This document shows positions 36,076 to 45,217 of a DNA stretch of 64,000 nt, piece by piece; the first letter of the stretch is position 1, and every line of letters begins with the position of its first letter. The stretch spans positions 1,302,001 to 1,366,000 of the forward strand of contig NZ_CP195100.1 of assembly GCF_051175315.1 (NCBI RefSeq), in the 5' to 3' direction. This stretch comes from Tundrisphaera sp051175315. Its GTDB lineage: Bacteria > Planctomycetota > Planctomycetia > Isosphaerales > Isosphaeraceae. The notes under the pieces are model-generated. The model saw nothing but the letters and a program-made list of their open reading frames with translations. It had not been told where the DNA came from and ran no database searches. A program made the position numbers and the translations under genes.

Positions 36076-37686
36076 ATGACGACGATCGCTTCCTTCCTGT
36101 CGCGGGGCCGGACGCCCGCACGCCCTTCGAACGATGGGGTTTCGGCCCCGTCCGACGCGGCCGCGGCCCTCGACCCGAGGTGGGGGACCGCCGCCCTGAC
36201 CCTGGCCGTGCTGCTGGGGGTCGCCTTCCGGCTGCGGATGCTCCTGGTCGGACGATCGCTCTGGCTCGACGAAACCATGCTCGCGCTGAACATCTGCGGG
36301 CGCTCGTTCGCCGGCCTGTTCGAACCGCTCGATCTCGACCAGGGGGCGCCGATCGGCTTCCTGATCCTGGAAAAGCTGGCGGTGATGGCGTTCGGGCCGA
36401 CGGAACTGGCGTTGCGGCTCCTGCCGTTCCTGGCCTCGCTGGCGACGCTGGCGCTCCTGTATCGCTTCTGCGCCACCAACCTGGGGCGGTGGGAGGCGAT
36501 CGTCGCTGTGGCCCTGGCCGGCGTCTCCCCGGCGCTGATCTACTACTCGGGCGAGGTCAAGCAGTACGGGATCGACGTGGCCGTGGGGCTGGCCATCCTG
36601 GTCCTGGCCGCCGACGCCATGCGTCTCGGGCTGAGCACCGGCCGGGCCGTCGGGTTCGCCCTGTGCGGCACCGCGGCGGTGTGGGTGTCGCATTCCTCGG
36701 TCTTCGTGCTGGCCGCGGCGGGCACGACGGTCATCCTCAACGAGTTGTGGGCCGGCCGGCGCGGTCGGGCGTTGGCGGGCGTGGGCGTCGCCGCGTTCTG
36801 GCTGGCCAACTTCGCGGTCGTCTACGTGCTGACCCTCAAGGATCTCGGCCAGAATCAGTTCCTGGAAGATTTCTGGGACGCCGGATTCCTGCCGCTGATC
36901 CCGACCTCGCCGGGCGACGTGCGCCGCTATCTGGGCGTCGGGTTCGGCCTGTTCCGGACCCTGTTCTTCAACCTCCAGTCGGACGTGGACCTGTCCTCCA
37001 AGATGGAGGTGGTGATGGGCGTGGGCTGGATGGTCGGGGTCGCGACACTGGCCGCGTCCCGGGAGCGCCGGCCCGTCCTGGCCCTTCTCGTCGGCCCGAT
37101 CGCCGTCGCCCTGCTGGCCTCGATGCTCCACAAGTACCCGCTACGCGATCGCCTCGCCCTGTTCACCGCGGCGGCAACCCTGCCGACCATCGCGGCGGGA
37201 TTCGTCGGCCTGATCCGCTCGCGGGATCGGACCGGTCAGGCCGCCGGGGTGGCGTTGCTGGCGTGCTGCCTCGCCCTGCCCTCCCTCCAGGCCATCCAGT
37301 TCCTCGCCGAACGGCCGAAACTCCACGGCGCCCGCAACGTGCTCACCGGGCTGGCCCGCGACTGGCGGCCGGGGGACGTGGCGGTCGTCGATCGATTCTC
37401 CGCCCCGCCGTTCGACTTCTACCAGACCTACGGCGGCATCCCCGGCCTCGACAAGATCCGCCCCGTCGCGCTCGACAAGGACGAGTTGACCGACCCGCGG
37501 ACCCTGGCCCGCGAGATCCACGCCCACTCCGGCCAGCCTCGCGTCTGGTTCATCCTCGAGGCCGACCTGTCGGACAAGTCCGACGCCCATCGCCAGGCGC
37601 TCAAGGCGATCCTCGACGATGGTGGGGAATCGCTGGCGACCCACTCCTCACGACGCTATTCCGCCAACCTCTACCACATCCGTTGA
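36076..37686 (+). CDS. GT-C-like multi-spanning membrane protein
   Basis: A 536-residue integral membrane protein with about 10-12 hydrophobic segments. The first periplasmic loop begins SLWLDETMLALNI, containing the Asp-Glu pair expected in GT-C glycosyltransferases (ArnT/PMT type). A large soluble C-terminal part (about residues 430-536) ends in ANLYHIR. It would transfer sugars from polyprenyl phosphate to an acceptor on the outer face of the membrane. Acceptor and donor are unknown. The first ATG of the frame (36037) is less likely than 36076. It lies 67 bases after the Bpt stop. A second GT39-like protein is at 62018-63754. Confidence 0.72.
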   Translation: MTTIASFLSRGRTPARPSNDGVSAPSDAAAALDPRWGTAALTLAVLLGVAFRLRMLLVGRSLWLDETMLALNICGRSFAGLFEPLDLDQGAPIGFLILEKLAVMAFGPTELALRLLPFLASLATLALLYRFCATNLGRWEAIVAVALAGVSPALIYYSGEVKQYGIDVAVGLAILVLAADAMRLGLSTGRAVGFALCGTAAVWVSHSSVFVLAAAGTTVILNELWAGRRGRALAGVGVAAFWLANFAVVYVLTLKDLGQNQFLEDFWDAGFLPLIPTSPGDVRRYLGVGFGLFRTLFFNLQSDVDLSSKMEVVMGVGWMVGVATLAASRERRPVLALLVGPIAVALLASMLHKYPLRDRLALFTAAATLPTIAAGFVGLIRSRDRTGQAAGVALLACCLALPSLQAIQFLAERPKLHGARNVLTGLARDWRPGDVAVVDRFSAPPFDFYQTYGGIPGLDKIRPVALDKDELTDPRTLAREIHAHSGQPRVWFILEADLSDKSDAHRQALKAILDDGGESLATHSSRRYSANLYHIR

Positions 37687-37778
37687 TCCGAATCGATCCT
37701 CCCCCTGTCGCCCCTTCCCCGACCGCCCCATAATCAGGGACGGTCAGGACGGGTTCGGCAAGCTGGGGAGATAGGCTC

Positions 37779-40277
37779 ATGGGCGCCACGGAAACACGCG
37801 TCGAGATCCCGGTGGCCGGGATGACCTGCGGCCACTGCGTGGAGACCGTCCGCCGGGCCATCGAGGCGGTGCCCGGCGTCCGATCGGCCGAGGTCGACCT
37901 GGCGAACCATCGCGCGATCATCTCGGCCGACGGGGACGACGTCCCTCGCGGCCGGATCGAATCGGCGATCGTCGCGGCGGGCTATTCGGTCCCGTCGGGA
38001 GCCCCTGCCCCGCCGAAGCTCGTCACCATCGGGCTGGCCCCGCCCCGGAACCCGGACCCCATTCCGGCCCCTGCCCCGCCGTCGCCGGAGGAGTGGAACC
38101 TCGCCATCGGCGGGATGCACTGCGCCAGCTGCGTGGGCCGGGTCGAAGCGGCGTTGCAAGGCGTGCCGGGGGTCGCCGAGGCCCGGGTCAACCTCGCCAC
38201 GGAGCGGGCCGGGGTCCGCGTCGACCCGGCCCGGGTGACAGAGGCCCAGCTGGCCGAGGCGGTGAAGCGGGCCGGATATCAGGCCCGGCGGGCGGAGTTG
38301 GTGATCGGCGAGGGGGCCGAGACCCTCCGCCGCGAGCGGGCCGAACAGGTCGGCCTCTGGCGCCGGCGGCTGATCGTGGGCGTGGTGGGCACCGTGCCCC
38401 TGATCGTCCTAGGGTATCTGCCGATGGCCTATCCCCCGGCCCGAGCCTACCTGACGGCCATCGGCTGGACGATGTTCGCGCTGGCGGCGATCGTCCAGGC
38501 GGTGCTGGGCGGCCCGTACCTGCGCGGGGCATGGGAGCGATTGCGGCAAGGGTCGTCGAACATGGATACCCTGATCGCGTTGGGGACCTCGACGGCGTTC
38601 GGCTTCGGCGTGGTCCGGCTGATCGACGGCCACGCCCATGACGCCCACTCGTTCATGGACGCGGGGATCATCCTCACGCTGATCACCCTGGGCAAGTACC
38701 TCGAAGTCCGCTCGAAGGGATCGGCGGGCGCGGCCATCGAGCGGCTGCTCGACCTGGCGCCCCGGACGGCCACGGTGATCCGGGACGGGGCCGAGATGGA
38801 GGTCCCGCTCGGCGAGGTCCGGCCCGGCGAGACCCTCCGCGTCCGGCCCGGCGAGGCGGTGCCCGTCGATGGCCGGGTCGTCGAGGGGGAGACCGAGGTT
38901 GACGAGGCGATGCTCACCGGCGAGTCGATGCCGGTGGTGAAGCGGGCCGGGGATCGGGTCGCGGGAGGGACCCGGAACGGCGACGGGACGATCCTGATCG
39001 AGGCGCACCGACTCGGCGGCGAGTCCGCCCTGGAGGCGATCGTCCGTCTGGTCCGCGAGGCCCAGAGTTCCAAGGCCGGCGTCCAGCGCCTGGCCGATCG
39101 GATCTCGGCCCGGTTCGTCCCGGCGGTCCTGGTGGTGGCGGTGGCCACGCTGGTCGGTTGGGGGACGGTGGGCGGCGACTGGGGCCGGGGCGTCCTGAAC
39201 GCGGCGGCCGTGCTGATCATCGCCTGCCCGTGTGCCCTGGGGTTGGCCACGCCGATGGCCGTGGCCGTCGCCTCGGGCCGGGGGGCCCGCGCCGGGCTGT
39301 TCGTCCGCGAGGCGTCGTCCTTCGAACGCATGGACCGGGTCACGCGGGTGGTCCTGGACAAGACCGGCACCGTGACCGAGGGTCGCCCGGAGGTCGTGGA
39401 CGTGTTCGCCGCCGACGGGATCGGCCGGGAAGCCCTGCTCGCCCTGGCCGCCGCCGCCGAGTCGGGCAGCGAGCATCCGCTGGCCCGGGCCCTCCAACCG
39501 CACCGGGATGGGTCGAAGGTCGAAGGCTTCCGCGCGATCCGGGGCTCGGGCGTGACGGCCACGGTCGACGGCGTGGCCGTCCGGGTCGGATCGCCGGAGT
39601 TCCTCGCTTCCGAGGGGATCGACCTGCCCCCGAATTCCGCCGTGGATGCCTGGGAAGACGGGGCGAGGACCGTGCTGCGGGTGGCACGCGACGGGCGGTT
39701 CGCGGGCGCCATCGCCCTCCAGGACGCGATCAAGCCGCACGCCCGCGAGGCCATCGCGTCGCTCCGGCGGATGGGCGCGAAGGCCGCCCTGCTGACCGGC
39801 GACCACGCCGCGACCGCCTCCGCCGTCGCCCGCGAGGTCGGGATCCCGTCCGATCTCGTCTTCGCCGGGGTCCGGCCCGACGGCAAGGCGGCGAAGATCG
39901 AGGAGATGAAGGCCCAGGGCGAGCGGGTGGCGATGGTCGGCGACGGCCTCAACGACGCCCCCGCTCTGGCCGCGGCCGACGTCGGGATCGCGCTCGGCAC
40001 CGGCACCGACCTGGCCAAGGCGGTCGCCGACGTGGTGGTCGCGACCGGGGATCTCCGCTCGGTGCCCCGCGCCCTCCGGCTGGGCCGGAAGACGCTCCGG
40101 GCGATCCGCCAGAACCTGTTCTGGGCCTTCGCCTACAACACGGTCGGGATCCCCCTGGCCGCGTTCGGCCTGATGGGTTCCTACGGCCCTTTGATCGCCG
40201 CCGTGGCGATGTCGCTCAGCTCCGTGACGGTGGTCGCGCGGTCGAGCCTGCTGGCCGGGATCAGCCTGGACGAATGA
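37779..40277 (+). CDS. copA: Copper-translocating P-type ATPase
   Basis: An 832-residue P1B-type ATPase that exports Cu(I) across the inner membrane. Two N-terminal heavy-metal domains carry GMTCGHC (14-20) and GMHCASC (112-118). Membrane helices surround the CPC ion site (C483-P-C485 in IACPCALGLATP). The actuator has MLTGESMPV, the phosphorylation site is DKTGTVTEG (Asp527), SEHPLARAL is the nucleotide-binding HP motif, and MVGDGLNDAPAL the hinge. The CPC motif and paired CxxC domains point to Cu(I) or Ag(I). No CueR- or CsoR-like regulator lies next to it. The stop is 24 bases from the convergent CPBP protease gene. Confidence 0.95.
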   Translation: MGATETRVEIPVAGMTCGHCVETVRRAIEAVPGVRSAEVDLANHRAIISADGDDVPRGRIESAIVAAGYSVPSGAPAPPKLVTIGLAPPRNPDPIPAPAPPSPEEWNLAIGGMHCASCVGRVEAALQGVPGVAEARVNLATERAGVRVDPARVTEAQLAEAVKRAGYQARRAELVIGEGAETLRRERAEQVGLWRRRLIVGVVGTVPLIVLGYLPMAYPPARAYLTAIGWTMFALAAIVQAVLGGPYLRGAWERLRQGSSNMDTLIALGTSTAFGFGVVRLIDGHAHDAHSFMDAGIILTLITLGKYLEVRSKGSAGAAIERLLDLAPRTATVIRDGAEMEVPLGEVRPGETLRVRPGEAVPVDGRVVEGETEVDEAMLTGESMPVVKRAGDRVAGGTRNGDGTILIEAHRLGGESALEAIVRLVREAQSSKAGVQRLADRISARFVPAVLVVAVATLVGWGTVGGDWGRGVLNAAAVLIIACPCALGLATPMAVAVASGRGARAGLFVREASSFERMDRVTRVVLDKTGTVTEGRPEVVDVFAADGIGREALLALAAAAESGSEHPLARALQPHRDGSKVEGFRAIRGSGVTATVDGVAVRVGSPEFLASEGIDLPPNSAVDAWEDGARTVLRVARDGRFAGAIALQDAIKPHAREAIASLRRMGAKAALLTGDHAATASAVAREVGIPSDLVFAGVRPDGKAAKIEEMKAQGERVAMVGDGLNDAPALAAADVGIALGTGTDLAKAVADVVVATGDLRSVPRALRLGRKTLRAIRQNLFWAFAYNTVGIPLAAFGLMGSYGPLIAAVAMSLSSVTVVARSSLLAGISLDE

Positions 40278-40301
40278 AACGTCGGGATGATCCCGACCGC
40301 T

Positions 40302-40994
40302 TCACCAGTACTTCCACTGGTGCGTCGCCAGGACGTATAGCCCTAACCCCAGGTTGGCCACCATGTGGCTGACGACGCAGGCGAGCAGGCTTTTCGTCCT
40401 CCATAGCAGCCCCGCCCAGAGCAGCCCCGTCAGCAAGGCCGGGAGCCACTCCGGATGGGCCGACGCGAACAGGGCCGCGCTGACCCCGGCCGCCATCGGC
40501 GTGACCCGGCCGATGGGAACATCGCGGAAGTGGTCGGGGTCGATCACCCACCGGAGGAGGAACGACCGCCAAAACAGTTCCTCGAAGATCGGCACGACGA
40601 CGACCAGCCCGAGCAACCGCACGGCCAGGAACCCGAACCGGGCGGCCGGCGGGAGGGTGAACGGATCGAAGGCGGCCCGGGCATCCTCCTTGTCGAACCG
40701 GTAGTACCAGCCATCGAGCCCCACCCACATCCCCGTCACCAGCACCCCCGCGCCGATCGCCAACGCCCAGCCGAGCATCCCCGGGCGGGGCTTGAGGTCG
40801 GACCAGGTCGATCGACCGAACCACATCGCCGCAAGGACCGCCGCGATCTTGGCGGTATAGGCAAGGGGATACCAGGTCGGGTGCGGGCCTCCCCCGCTGC
40901 CTTTGGGCAGGTAGCCTTCGAGCATGCTGAACCCGAGGAACACTCCCATCGGCAGCACGTAGGGGAGCCAGGGTCGATCGGGGGCTTCATTCAT
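40302..40994 (-). CDS. CPBP/CAAX-protease-like membrane protein
   Basis: A 230-residue integral membrane protein of the CPBP intramembrane glutamic protease family. Motif 1 is the paired Glu in EELFWRSFLLRW (EExxxR), motif 2 contains ASAHPEW, and motif 3 HMVANLGLG. The overall layout recalls the CAAX-protease-related proteins that accompany PEP-CTERM/exosortase systems, and a PEP-CTERM protein is encoded 2.1 kb away, so a role in envelope protein maturation is possible. The ATG overlaps the upstream HAD gene stop as ATGA. Last gene of a three-gene operon. Confidence 0.82.
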   Translation of the reverse strand: MNEAPDRPWLPYVLPMGVFLGFSMLEGYLPKGSGGGPHPTWYPLAYTAKIAAVLAAMWFGRSTWSDLKPRPGMLGWALAIGAGVLVTGMWVGLDGWYYRFDKEDARAAFDPFTLPPAARFGFLAVRLLGLVVVVPIFEELFWRSFLLRWVIDPDHFRDVPIGRVTPMAAGVSAALFASAHPEWLPALLTGLLWAGLLWRTKSLLACVVSHMVANLGLGLYVLATHQWKYW

Positions 40995-41674
40995 CGGTCG
41001 GTCGCATCGGGATGGAGGGGGAACAGGGAGAGGAGACGGGGGTCGGCCATCGTGTCGATCAGGAGGTCGGCCGCACCCAGGTCCTCGGCCGGGCTGTGCT
41101 CGTGGGGCACGCCCACGGCGAACGTCCCGGCCGCCTTCGCCGCAGCGAGTCCGGTCGGCGTGTCCTCCAGGACCAGGACCGACGACGTCGGCACGCCCAG
41201 GCGGGCGGCGGCGGTGCGATAGATCTCCGGGTCGGGCTTGTGCTTCGCCACGTCCTCGGCGGCCAGGACGAAGGCGAAGTTGTCGAACAGGCCATGCCCC
41301 TTGAGCAGCCGCTCCGCATACGCCCGCCGCGACGAAGTCGCCACCGCCCTGGGGATGCCGAGGGCGATCAGGCGATCGAGGAGCGCGAACAGTCCCGGGG
41401 TCGGATGGACGGCGGCGTCGATCTCGGCCATGAACCGCTCGCGGGCCTCGGCCATCAGGGCCTCGGGCTCGTCCTCCAGCCCGGTCATCGTCTTGAAGGC
41501 CAGGCCCGACTCGTTCCCCTGCCGGCCGATCATGGCCCGCATGATCTCCAGGGTGAATCGCTTCCCCCGGGCCTGGAGCATCTCCGACGCGACCCGGAAG
41601 AACAGGGCCTCGGTGTCGAACATGGTGCCGTCGAGGTCGAAGACCACGGCGCGAATCGGGGTGGGCCCGGTCAT
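40991..41674 (-). CDS. HAD-superfamily hydrolase (beta-phosphoglucomutase-like)
   Basis: A 227-residue soluble HAD hydrolase. Motif I is VFDLDGTMFDTE (nucleophilic and acid/base Asp), motif II VATSSRR, motif III Lys in KHKPDPEIY, and motif IV VLVLEDTPTGLAAAKAAG. The alpha-helical cap sits between motifs I and II (subclass IA), as in phosphoglycolate phosphatases and beta-phosphoglucomutases. The substrate is probably a small phosphorylated metabolite. Both ends overlap neighbours as ATGA: with the LarA-like gene upstream and the CPBP gene downstream, so the three are translated in coupled fashion. Confidence 0.9.
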   Translation of the reverse strand: MTGPTPIRAVVFDLDGTMFDTEALFFRVASEMLQARGKRFTLEIMRAMIGRQGNESGLAFKTMTGLEDEPEALMAEARERFMAEIDAAVHPTPGLFALLDRLIALGIPRAVATSSRRAYAERLLKGHGLFDNFAFVLAAEDVAKHKPDPEIYRTAAARLGVPTSSVLVLEDTPTGLAAAKAAGTFAVGVPHEHSPAEDLGAADLLIDTMADPRLLSLFPLHPDATDR

Positions 41675-42987
41675 CGGGCGGCCCCGATCCCGGCCGAGGC
41701 GGCACGACGGCCCCGGACGCTCTCGGGGAATAGCGTCTCCTGATCGAGGGTCCCGTCCTCGGAGAGCGGAAGTGGCCGGAAGTCGGACTCGAACCGGAGG
41801 CCGGGGTTCGACTCGACCTCGGCGGCGAGTGCCGGGGTGACCCAGAGATGGGCGATCTCCAGGGTATTGGGGATCAGGACCATCCGCGCGTGTTCGGCCG
41901 GGTCGATCCGCCAGCAGGTATCCAGGCAGGCGTCGATCACGTCGCGGTCGGTGGACAGGGAGAGCGGGACGCGGGCGCGGGTCAGGAAATTGGAGGTGAT
42001 GCTGTTGACCCGGGTCGGCACCGGGTCGATGCCGGCGACGAAGCGGTCGGTGGTCAGGTCGGCCAGGCCGATGCCGTTGGCGTTGCCCTTGGTCTCGGGC
42101 GAGAGGTCGAGCACGGCCAGCCGGGTGACAACCGGACGCGGCAGGTCGGGCATCGTCTCGACACGCTGCCGACCGATCACGTTGGGGTCCAGGCCGGTGC
42201 CGCTGTAGTTCTTGCCCAGTTCGCCGATCAGGAGGACGTCGATCTGGTCGAACGGGAGCGTGCCCATCAAGGTGCGGGACTCGTCGAGCAGTCGGGGCTC
42301 GACCTCCAGCAGATCCTCGGGCTCGACGCCGACGACCCGCGCGGTCCGCTCGTCGGCATTCTCCAGCAGGGCCACGCCGAGGGCGACCTTGGTGTTGGCC
42401 AGGAGGAAGGCCCCGACCTCGGGGATCATCCGCTTGAGCCCGGGGAGCCCCAGCTTGTGGACCTGGGTCGCCCCCTCCCGCTTGCCCAGCCCGATGGTGA
42501 GCATCTTGAGCAGGCCGCTCTCGTATCGCCCGGTGAACGAGGTGTGCGGCTTGATCCGGTTCAGGAGGACGATCCCATCGGCCCGGTGGGCGTTGGCGTC
42601 GAAGGCGATCGGCAGGCCGAAGCCGTTGGTCCCCAGCGTGACGGTGTCCATCTCGGAGCGGATGGGGCAGCCGACCGACGCCTCGGTCACGCCGAACTCG
42701 GCGAGCATGGCCTTCTGCCCTTCGGCGGTCCCCCCGCCGTGGCTGCCCATCGCGGCGACGATGAAAGGGTTGAGCCCGAGGGCCTTCAACGCATCCACGG
42801 CGGCGCGGGCGATGCCGTCGATCCCGGCGATGCCCCGGCTGCCGACCGTCAGCGCCACCGATCCGCCCGGCTTGATGCGGGAGGCGATCCGACTCGACCG
42901 GATCGCCCCGGCCACGGCGGCGGGGACGTCGTCGACCTGCGGCTGGCGGAAGACCTGGCGGACGCGGGCGATCGGGGGGCGTTTCAT
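41671..42987 (-). CDS. LarA/DUF2088-like protein
   Basis: A 438-residue soluble protein. GGSVALTVGSRGIAGIDGI, FIVAAMGSHGGGTAEGQ and ADGIVLLNRIKPHTSF match the LarA-like (DUF2088) N-terminal domain that binds a nickel-pincer cofactor in lactate racemase. The equivalents of the LarB, LarC and LarE cofactor enzymes are not in the window, and many relatives act on other 2-hydroxyacids, so the reaction is uncertain. It heads the ATGA-coupled operon with a HAD phosphatase and a CPBP protease. A strong hairpin at 43037-43070 separates it from the upstream PEP-CTERM gene. The ATG at 42987 is chosen by the MKRPPIAR start; the frame is open 13 codons further. Confidence 0.75.
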   Translation of the reverse strand: MKRPPIARVRQVFRQPQVDDVPAAVAGAIRSSRIASRIKPGGSVALTVGSRGIAGIDGIARAAVDALKALGLNPFIVAAMGSHGGGTAEGQKAMLAEFGVTEASVGCPIRSEMDTVTLGTNGFGLPIAFDANAHRADGIVLLNRIKPHTSFTGRYESGLLKMLTIGLGKREGATQVHKLGLPGLKRMIPEVGAFLLANTKVALGVALLENADERTARVVGVEPEDLLEVEPRLLDESRTLMGTLPFDQIDVLLIGELGKNYSGTGLDPNVIGRQRVETMPDLPRPVVTRLAVLDLSPETKGNANGIGLADLTTDRFVAGIDPVPTRVNSITSNFLTRARVPLSLSTDRDVIDACLDTCWRIDPAEHARMVLIPNTLEIAHLWVTPALAAEVESNPGLRFESDFRPLPLSEDGTLDQETLFPESVRGRRAASAGIGAAR

Positions 42988-43036
42988 CGGGTGGGCTCGC
43001 TGGGGTCGATCGGGCCGCTGGATCATAACGCAACGA

Positions 43037-43070
43037 GGCGGGCGCCGGGGAGTGATCCCCGACGCCCGCC
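43037..43070 (-). terminator. Strong hairpin after the PEP-CTERM gene
   Basis: GGCGGGCG and CGGGG pair with CCCCG and CGCCCGCC around a six-base loop (13 pairs, one mismatch). It lies between the PEP-CTERM stop and the LarA-like start, all on the minus strand. No long T-run follows, so it may be a weak or Rho-assisted terminator. Confidence 0.55.
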
Positions 43071-43099
43071 CGTGTGCTTCATCCCGGTTTCGGGAGAAC

Positions 43100-43909
43100 T
43101 CAGGCCGCGGCGCGGTTGCGGCGGACGCGGCGGGCGACGGCGGCCCCGCCGATGATCCCGGCCCAGGCCAGGAAGGTGGCGGGCTCGGGGATCGGGACCG
43201 GGTTCACTTCGCCGCCGGTGGCGGTGTAGACGGTGGGGACGGTGCCCGTGGTGGGCGAGTCGCTCAGGATGCCGGCACCGACGGCGGTGAACGGCTGCTT
43301 GCTGATCACGACCAGGGTGGCGCTATCGGCCCCGGCGGGGAGGGGGTTGGTCTCGTCATTGGCGAAGGTCGCCACGATCGAGCCGAACTTCTTGGAGGAG
43401 TCGGGCCGCCAGCTCAGGGCGGTCGGGGCCTGGATCTCGGTGCCGGTGCCGGCCTGCGGGGGGACCAGGCCGCCGATCTGGCCGTCCTTCACCAGGTAGG
43501 TGTAGGCATCGACGGGGTTGCCGTCGCCGTCCGAGGAGAAGGAGGTCTTGATCGGGGTGGCGTCGAACCGCCACGACAGGCTGTTGACGTGGGCGGGGAC
43601 GGACTGATCGTCCTCGCTGTTCACGTTGTTGACGCCGACCTGGTAGGCGTAGGCGAACAGGCCGGCGGCGGCGGTGCCGTCCTTGCCTTCGAAGACCTGG
43701 GAATAGATGGTCCCGGTGGGGCTGCTACCGTAGTTGGCGAACTGGTAGGTCGAGGCCATCGGGTCCGACTTGGCCGTGAACAGCTCGGAGAACTGCGAGG
43801 CGGTCAGTTCGGGGGTGGCGAGCGTCTGGGGCTTCAACGCGGCTGCCCGCAGGTTGGGGGCAGCGACGGATGCCAGGGTCAGGGCGAGCGCGAAGGTCAG
43901 CTTGTTCAT
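43100..43909 (-). CDS. PEP-CTERM sorting-domain protein
   Basis: A 269-residue exported protein. Signal peptide at residues 1-22 (KLTFALALTLASVAAPNLRA). The mature part is rich in Ser, Thr, Ala and Gly with few cysteines and ends in PIPEPATFLAWAGIIGGAAVARR: a PEP motif, a hydrophobic helix and a basic tail, the signal processed by exosortase. It is probably a surface or matrix protein. A CPBP protease gene is nearby, but no exosortase gene is in the window. A hairpin follows the stop. Confidence 0.9.
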   Translation of the reverse strand: MNKLTFALALTLASVAAPNLRAAALKPQTLATPELTASQFSELFTAKSDPMASTYQFANYGSSPTGTIYSQVFEGKDGTAAAGLFAYAYQVGVNNVNSEDDQSVPAHVNSLSWRFDATPIKTSFSSDGDGNPVDAYTYLVKDGQIGGLVPPQAGTGTEIQAPTALSWRPDSSKKFGSIVATFANDETNPLPAGADSATLVVISKQPFTAVGAGILSDSPTTGTVPTVYTATGGEVNPVPIPEPATFLAWAGIIGGAAVARRVRRNRAAA

Positions 43910-44235
43910 CTATCTCGATCTTCCAAGGTTGATCAAGGAGGGTTCGTCCGTCGAACCCCTTCCAGCGGACCCAATCCGTGAGCCCACTGTCCGGGGGGTC
44001 TCCCCGGGTCATTCCCTCGGGCCGGACTCGCCGCGATGCGGCACGTCCGGTCGGTCCCCGATCGACGACGGCTGGTGGACGGAATCGAAGCGTCCTGGAC
44101 TGGCCCCCGAGGGGGCCGTGAATCCGGGGGAGAAATCCTCAAGAATTTCTCGCCCGGTCAGCGTGTCGGGAAGGTACCCGCGGTTTCGATCGGGGTCAAC
44201 ACGGGAATTTTCGATCCATGGCCGGCCATCGCCGG
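43910..44235. other. Intergenic region between DedA and PEP-CTERM genes
   Basis: No ORF with coding character. It contains two inverted repeats: GGCCCCC/GGGGGCC at 44102-44117 with a two-base loop, and GAGAAAT/ATTTCTC at 44130-44151 with an eight-base loop. Both lie downstream of DedA and could serve as its 3' end. The part next to 43909 should hold the PEP-CTERM promoter. Confidence 0.5.
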
Positions 44236-45066
44236 TCAGGAGAGCCGCTCCGGCGCGAGCGACGACCCCGGCAGGACTTGGGCCTCTTCGGGGCAATCGC
44301 GTTCGGCGATCCTCGGCGAGACCGGTGCTGATACCACCTCCTCGCACACCACGACCACAGTCACCTCGGCCTCCTCGACCGCGACGGCCTCCGGCGAGGG
44401 GGTCGGCTCGTGGATGGCGTGGAGGTCGTCGGGCGGCAGCGGCTGGTCGTCCGCGGTGATCAGCACCGGTGGGCCGACCAGCTTCCCGGCGCGGAGCCGT
44501 CCCTTGATGTAGCGATGGAGGAGCCAGATGGCCAACGCCAGGCCGATCACGGGGGTGATGTAGGCCTTGGCGTCGTTGAAGCCCTCCTCGACCTTGCTCG
44601 CGAAGGCGTATCCGAGGCCGAACATCAGCAGGGTGCTGAAGGTCGCGGCGCAGAGGTCGATGAGGAACAGGCGGAGGACCGGCAGCTGGAGGATGCCCGC
44701 CGTGAGGTAGGCGGCCGTCCGGAAGCCGACCGCGAACCGGCCCAGGACCAGGATCTTCACCCCGTGACGGTGGAAGTATCCCTTGATCTGCGCCTCGCGT
44801 TCCTTGGTGAGGAACTTGCGGGTCAGCTTGAAGCCCAGGACCTTCTCGCCGTAGAAGTAGCCCAGGAAGAAGACGATGAAATCGCCGATCAGGACGCCCG
44901 ACAGGCAGGAGATCAGCGCGGGCGGCCAGAGCATGGTCCCTTTGCGGACCAGGATCGCCGCCAGGATGATCGGGGCCTCCTCGGGGACCGGGAGGCCCAG
45001 CCCGCCCAGGACCAGGACCAGGAAGATGCCGAAATATCCGAAATGTTGGATCAGGGCGTCCGCCAA
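44236..45066 (-). CDS. DedA/SNARE-associated family membrane protein
   Basis: A 276-residue membrane protein of the DedA family, implicated in undecaprenyl-phosphate or lipid flipping. GGLGLPVPEEAPIILAAIL, GVLIGDFIVFFLGYFYG and GRFAVGFRTAAYLTAGI correspond to the conserved re-entrant and Arg-containing motifs. There are four to five helices, then an unusual acidic, valine-rich C-terminal extension of about 90 residues (from ITADDQPLPP to the end). The best start is a TTG at 45066 with GGGAG upstream; an ATG 34 codons earlier would add an Arg/Pro-rich stretch running through the 45112-45158 hairpin. Confidence 0.82.
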   Translation of the reverse strand: MADALIQHFGYFGIFLVLVLGGLGLPVPEEAPIILAAILVRKGTMLWPPALISCLSGVLIGDFIVFFLGYFYGEKVLGFKLTRKFLTKEREAQIKGYFHRHGVKILVLGRFAVGFRTAAYLTAGILQLPVLRLFLIDLCAATFSTLLMFGLGYAFASKVEEGFNDAKAYITPVIGLALAIWLLHRYIKGRLRAGKLVGPPVLITADDQPLPPDDLHAIHEPTPSPEAVAVEEAEVTVVVVCEEVVSAPVSPRIAERDCPEEAQVLPGSSLAPERLS

Positions 45067-45111
45067 GATCGGCTCCCGGTTCGACCTCGGCGACGGCGAT
45101 CGGCGCAATGC

Positions 45112-45158
45112 CGACGGGGACGACCCGGGCACACGATGCGCCCGGGTCGTCCCCGTCG
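45112..45158. repeat. Perfect 19-bp inverted repeat upstream of DedA
   Basis: CGACGGGGACGACCCGGGC at 45112-45130 pairs without mismatch with 45140-45158 around a nine-base loop. It sits between the small gene at 45218-45382 and DedA, both leftward. It may be the terminator of the former or a leader structure of the latter. There is no T-run. Confidence 0.6.
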
Positions 45159-45217
45159 TTGGTACCATATCGCGGGCGGATCGTCAAAACGGAGTCCGCC
45201 CGGATGTCCGAGATCGG

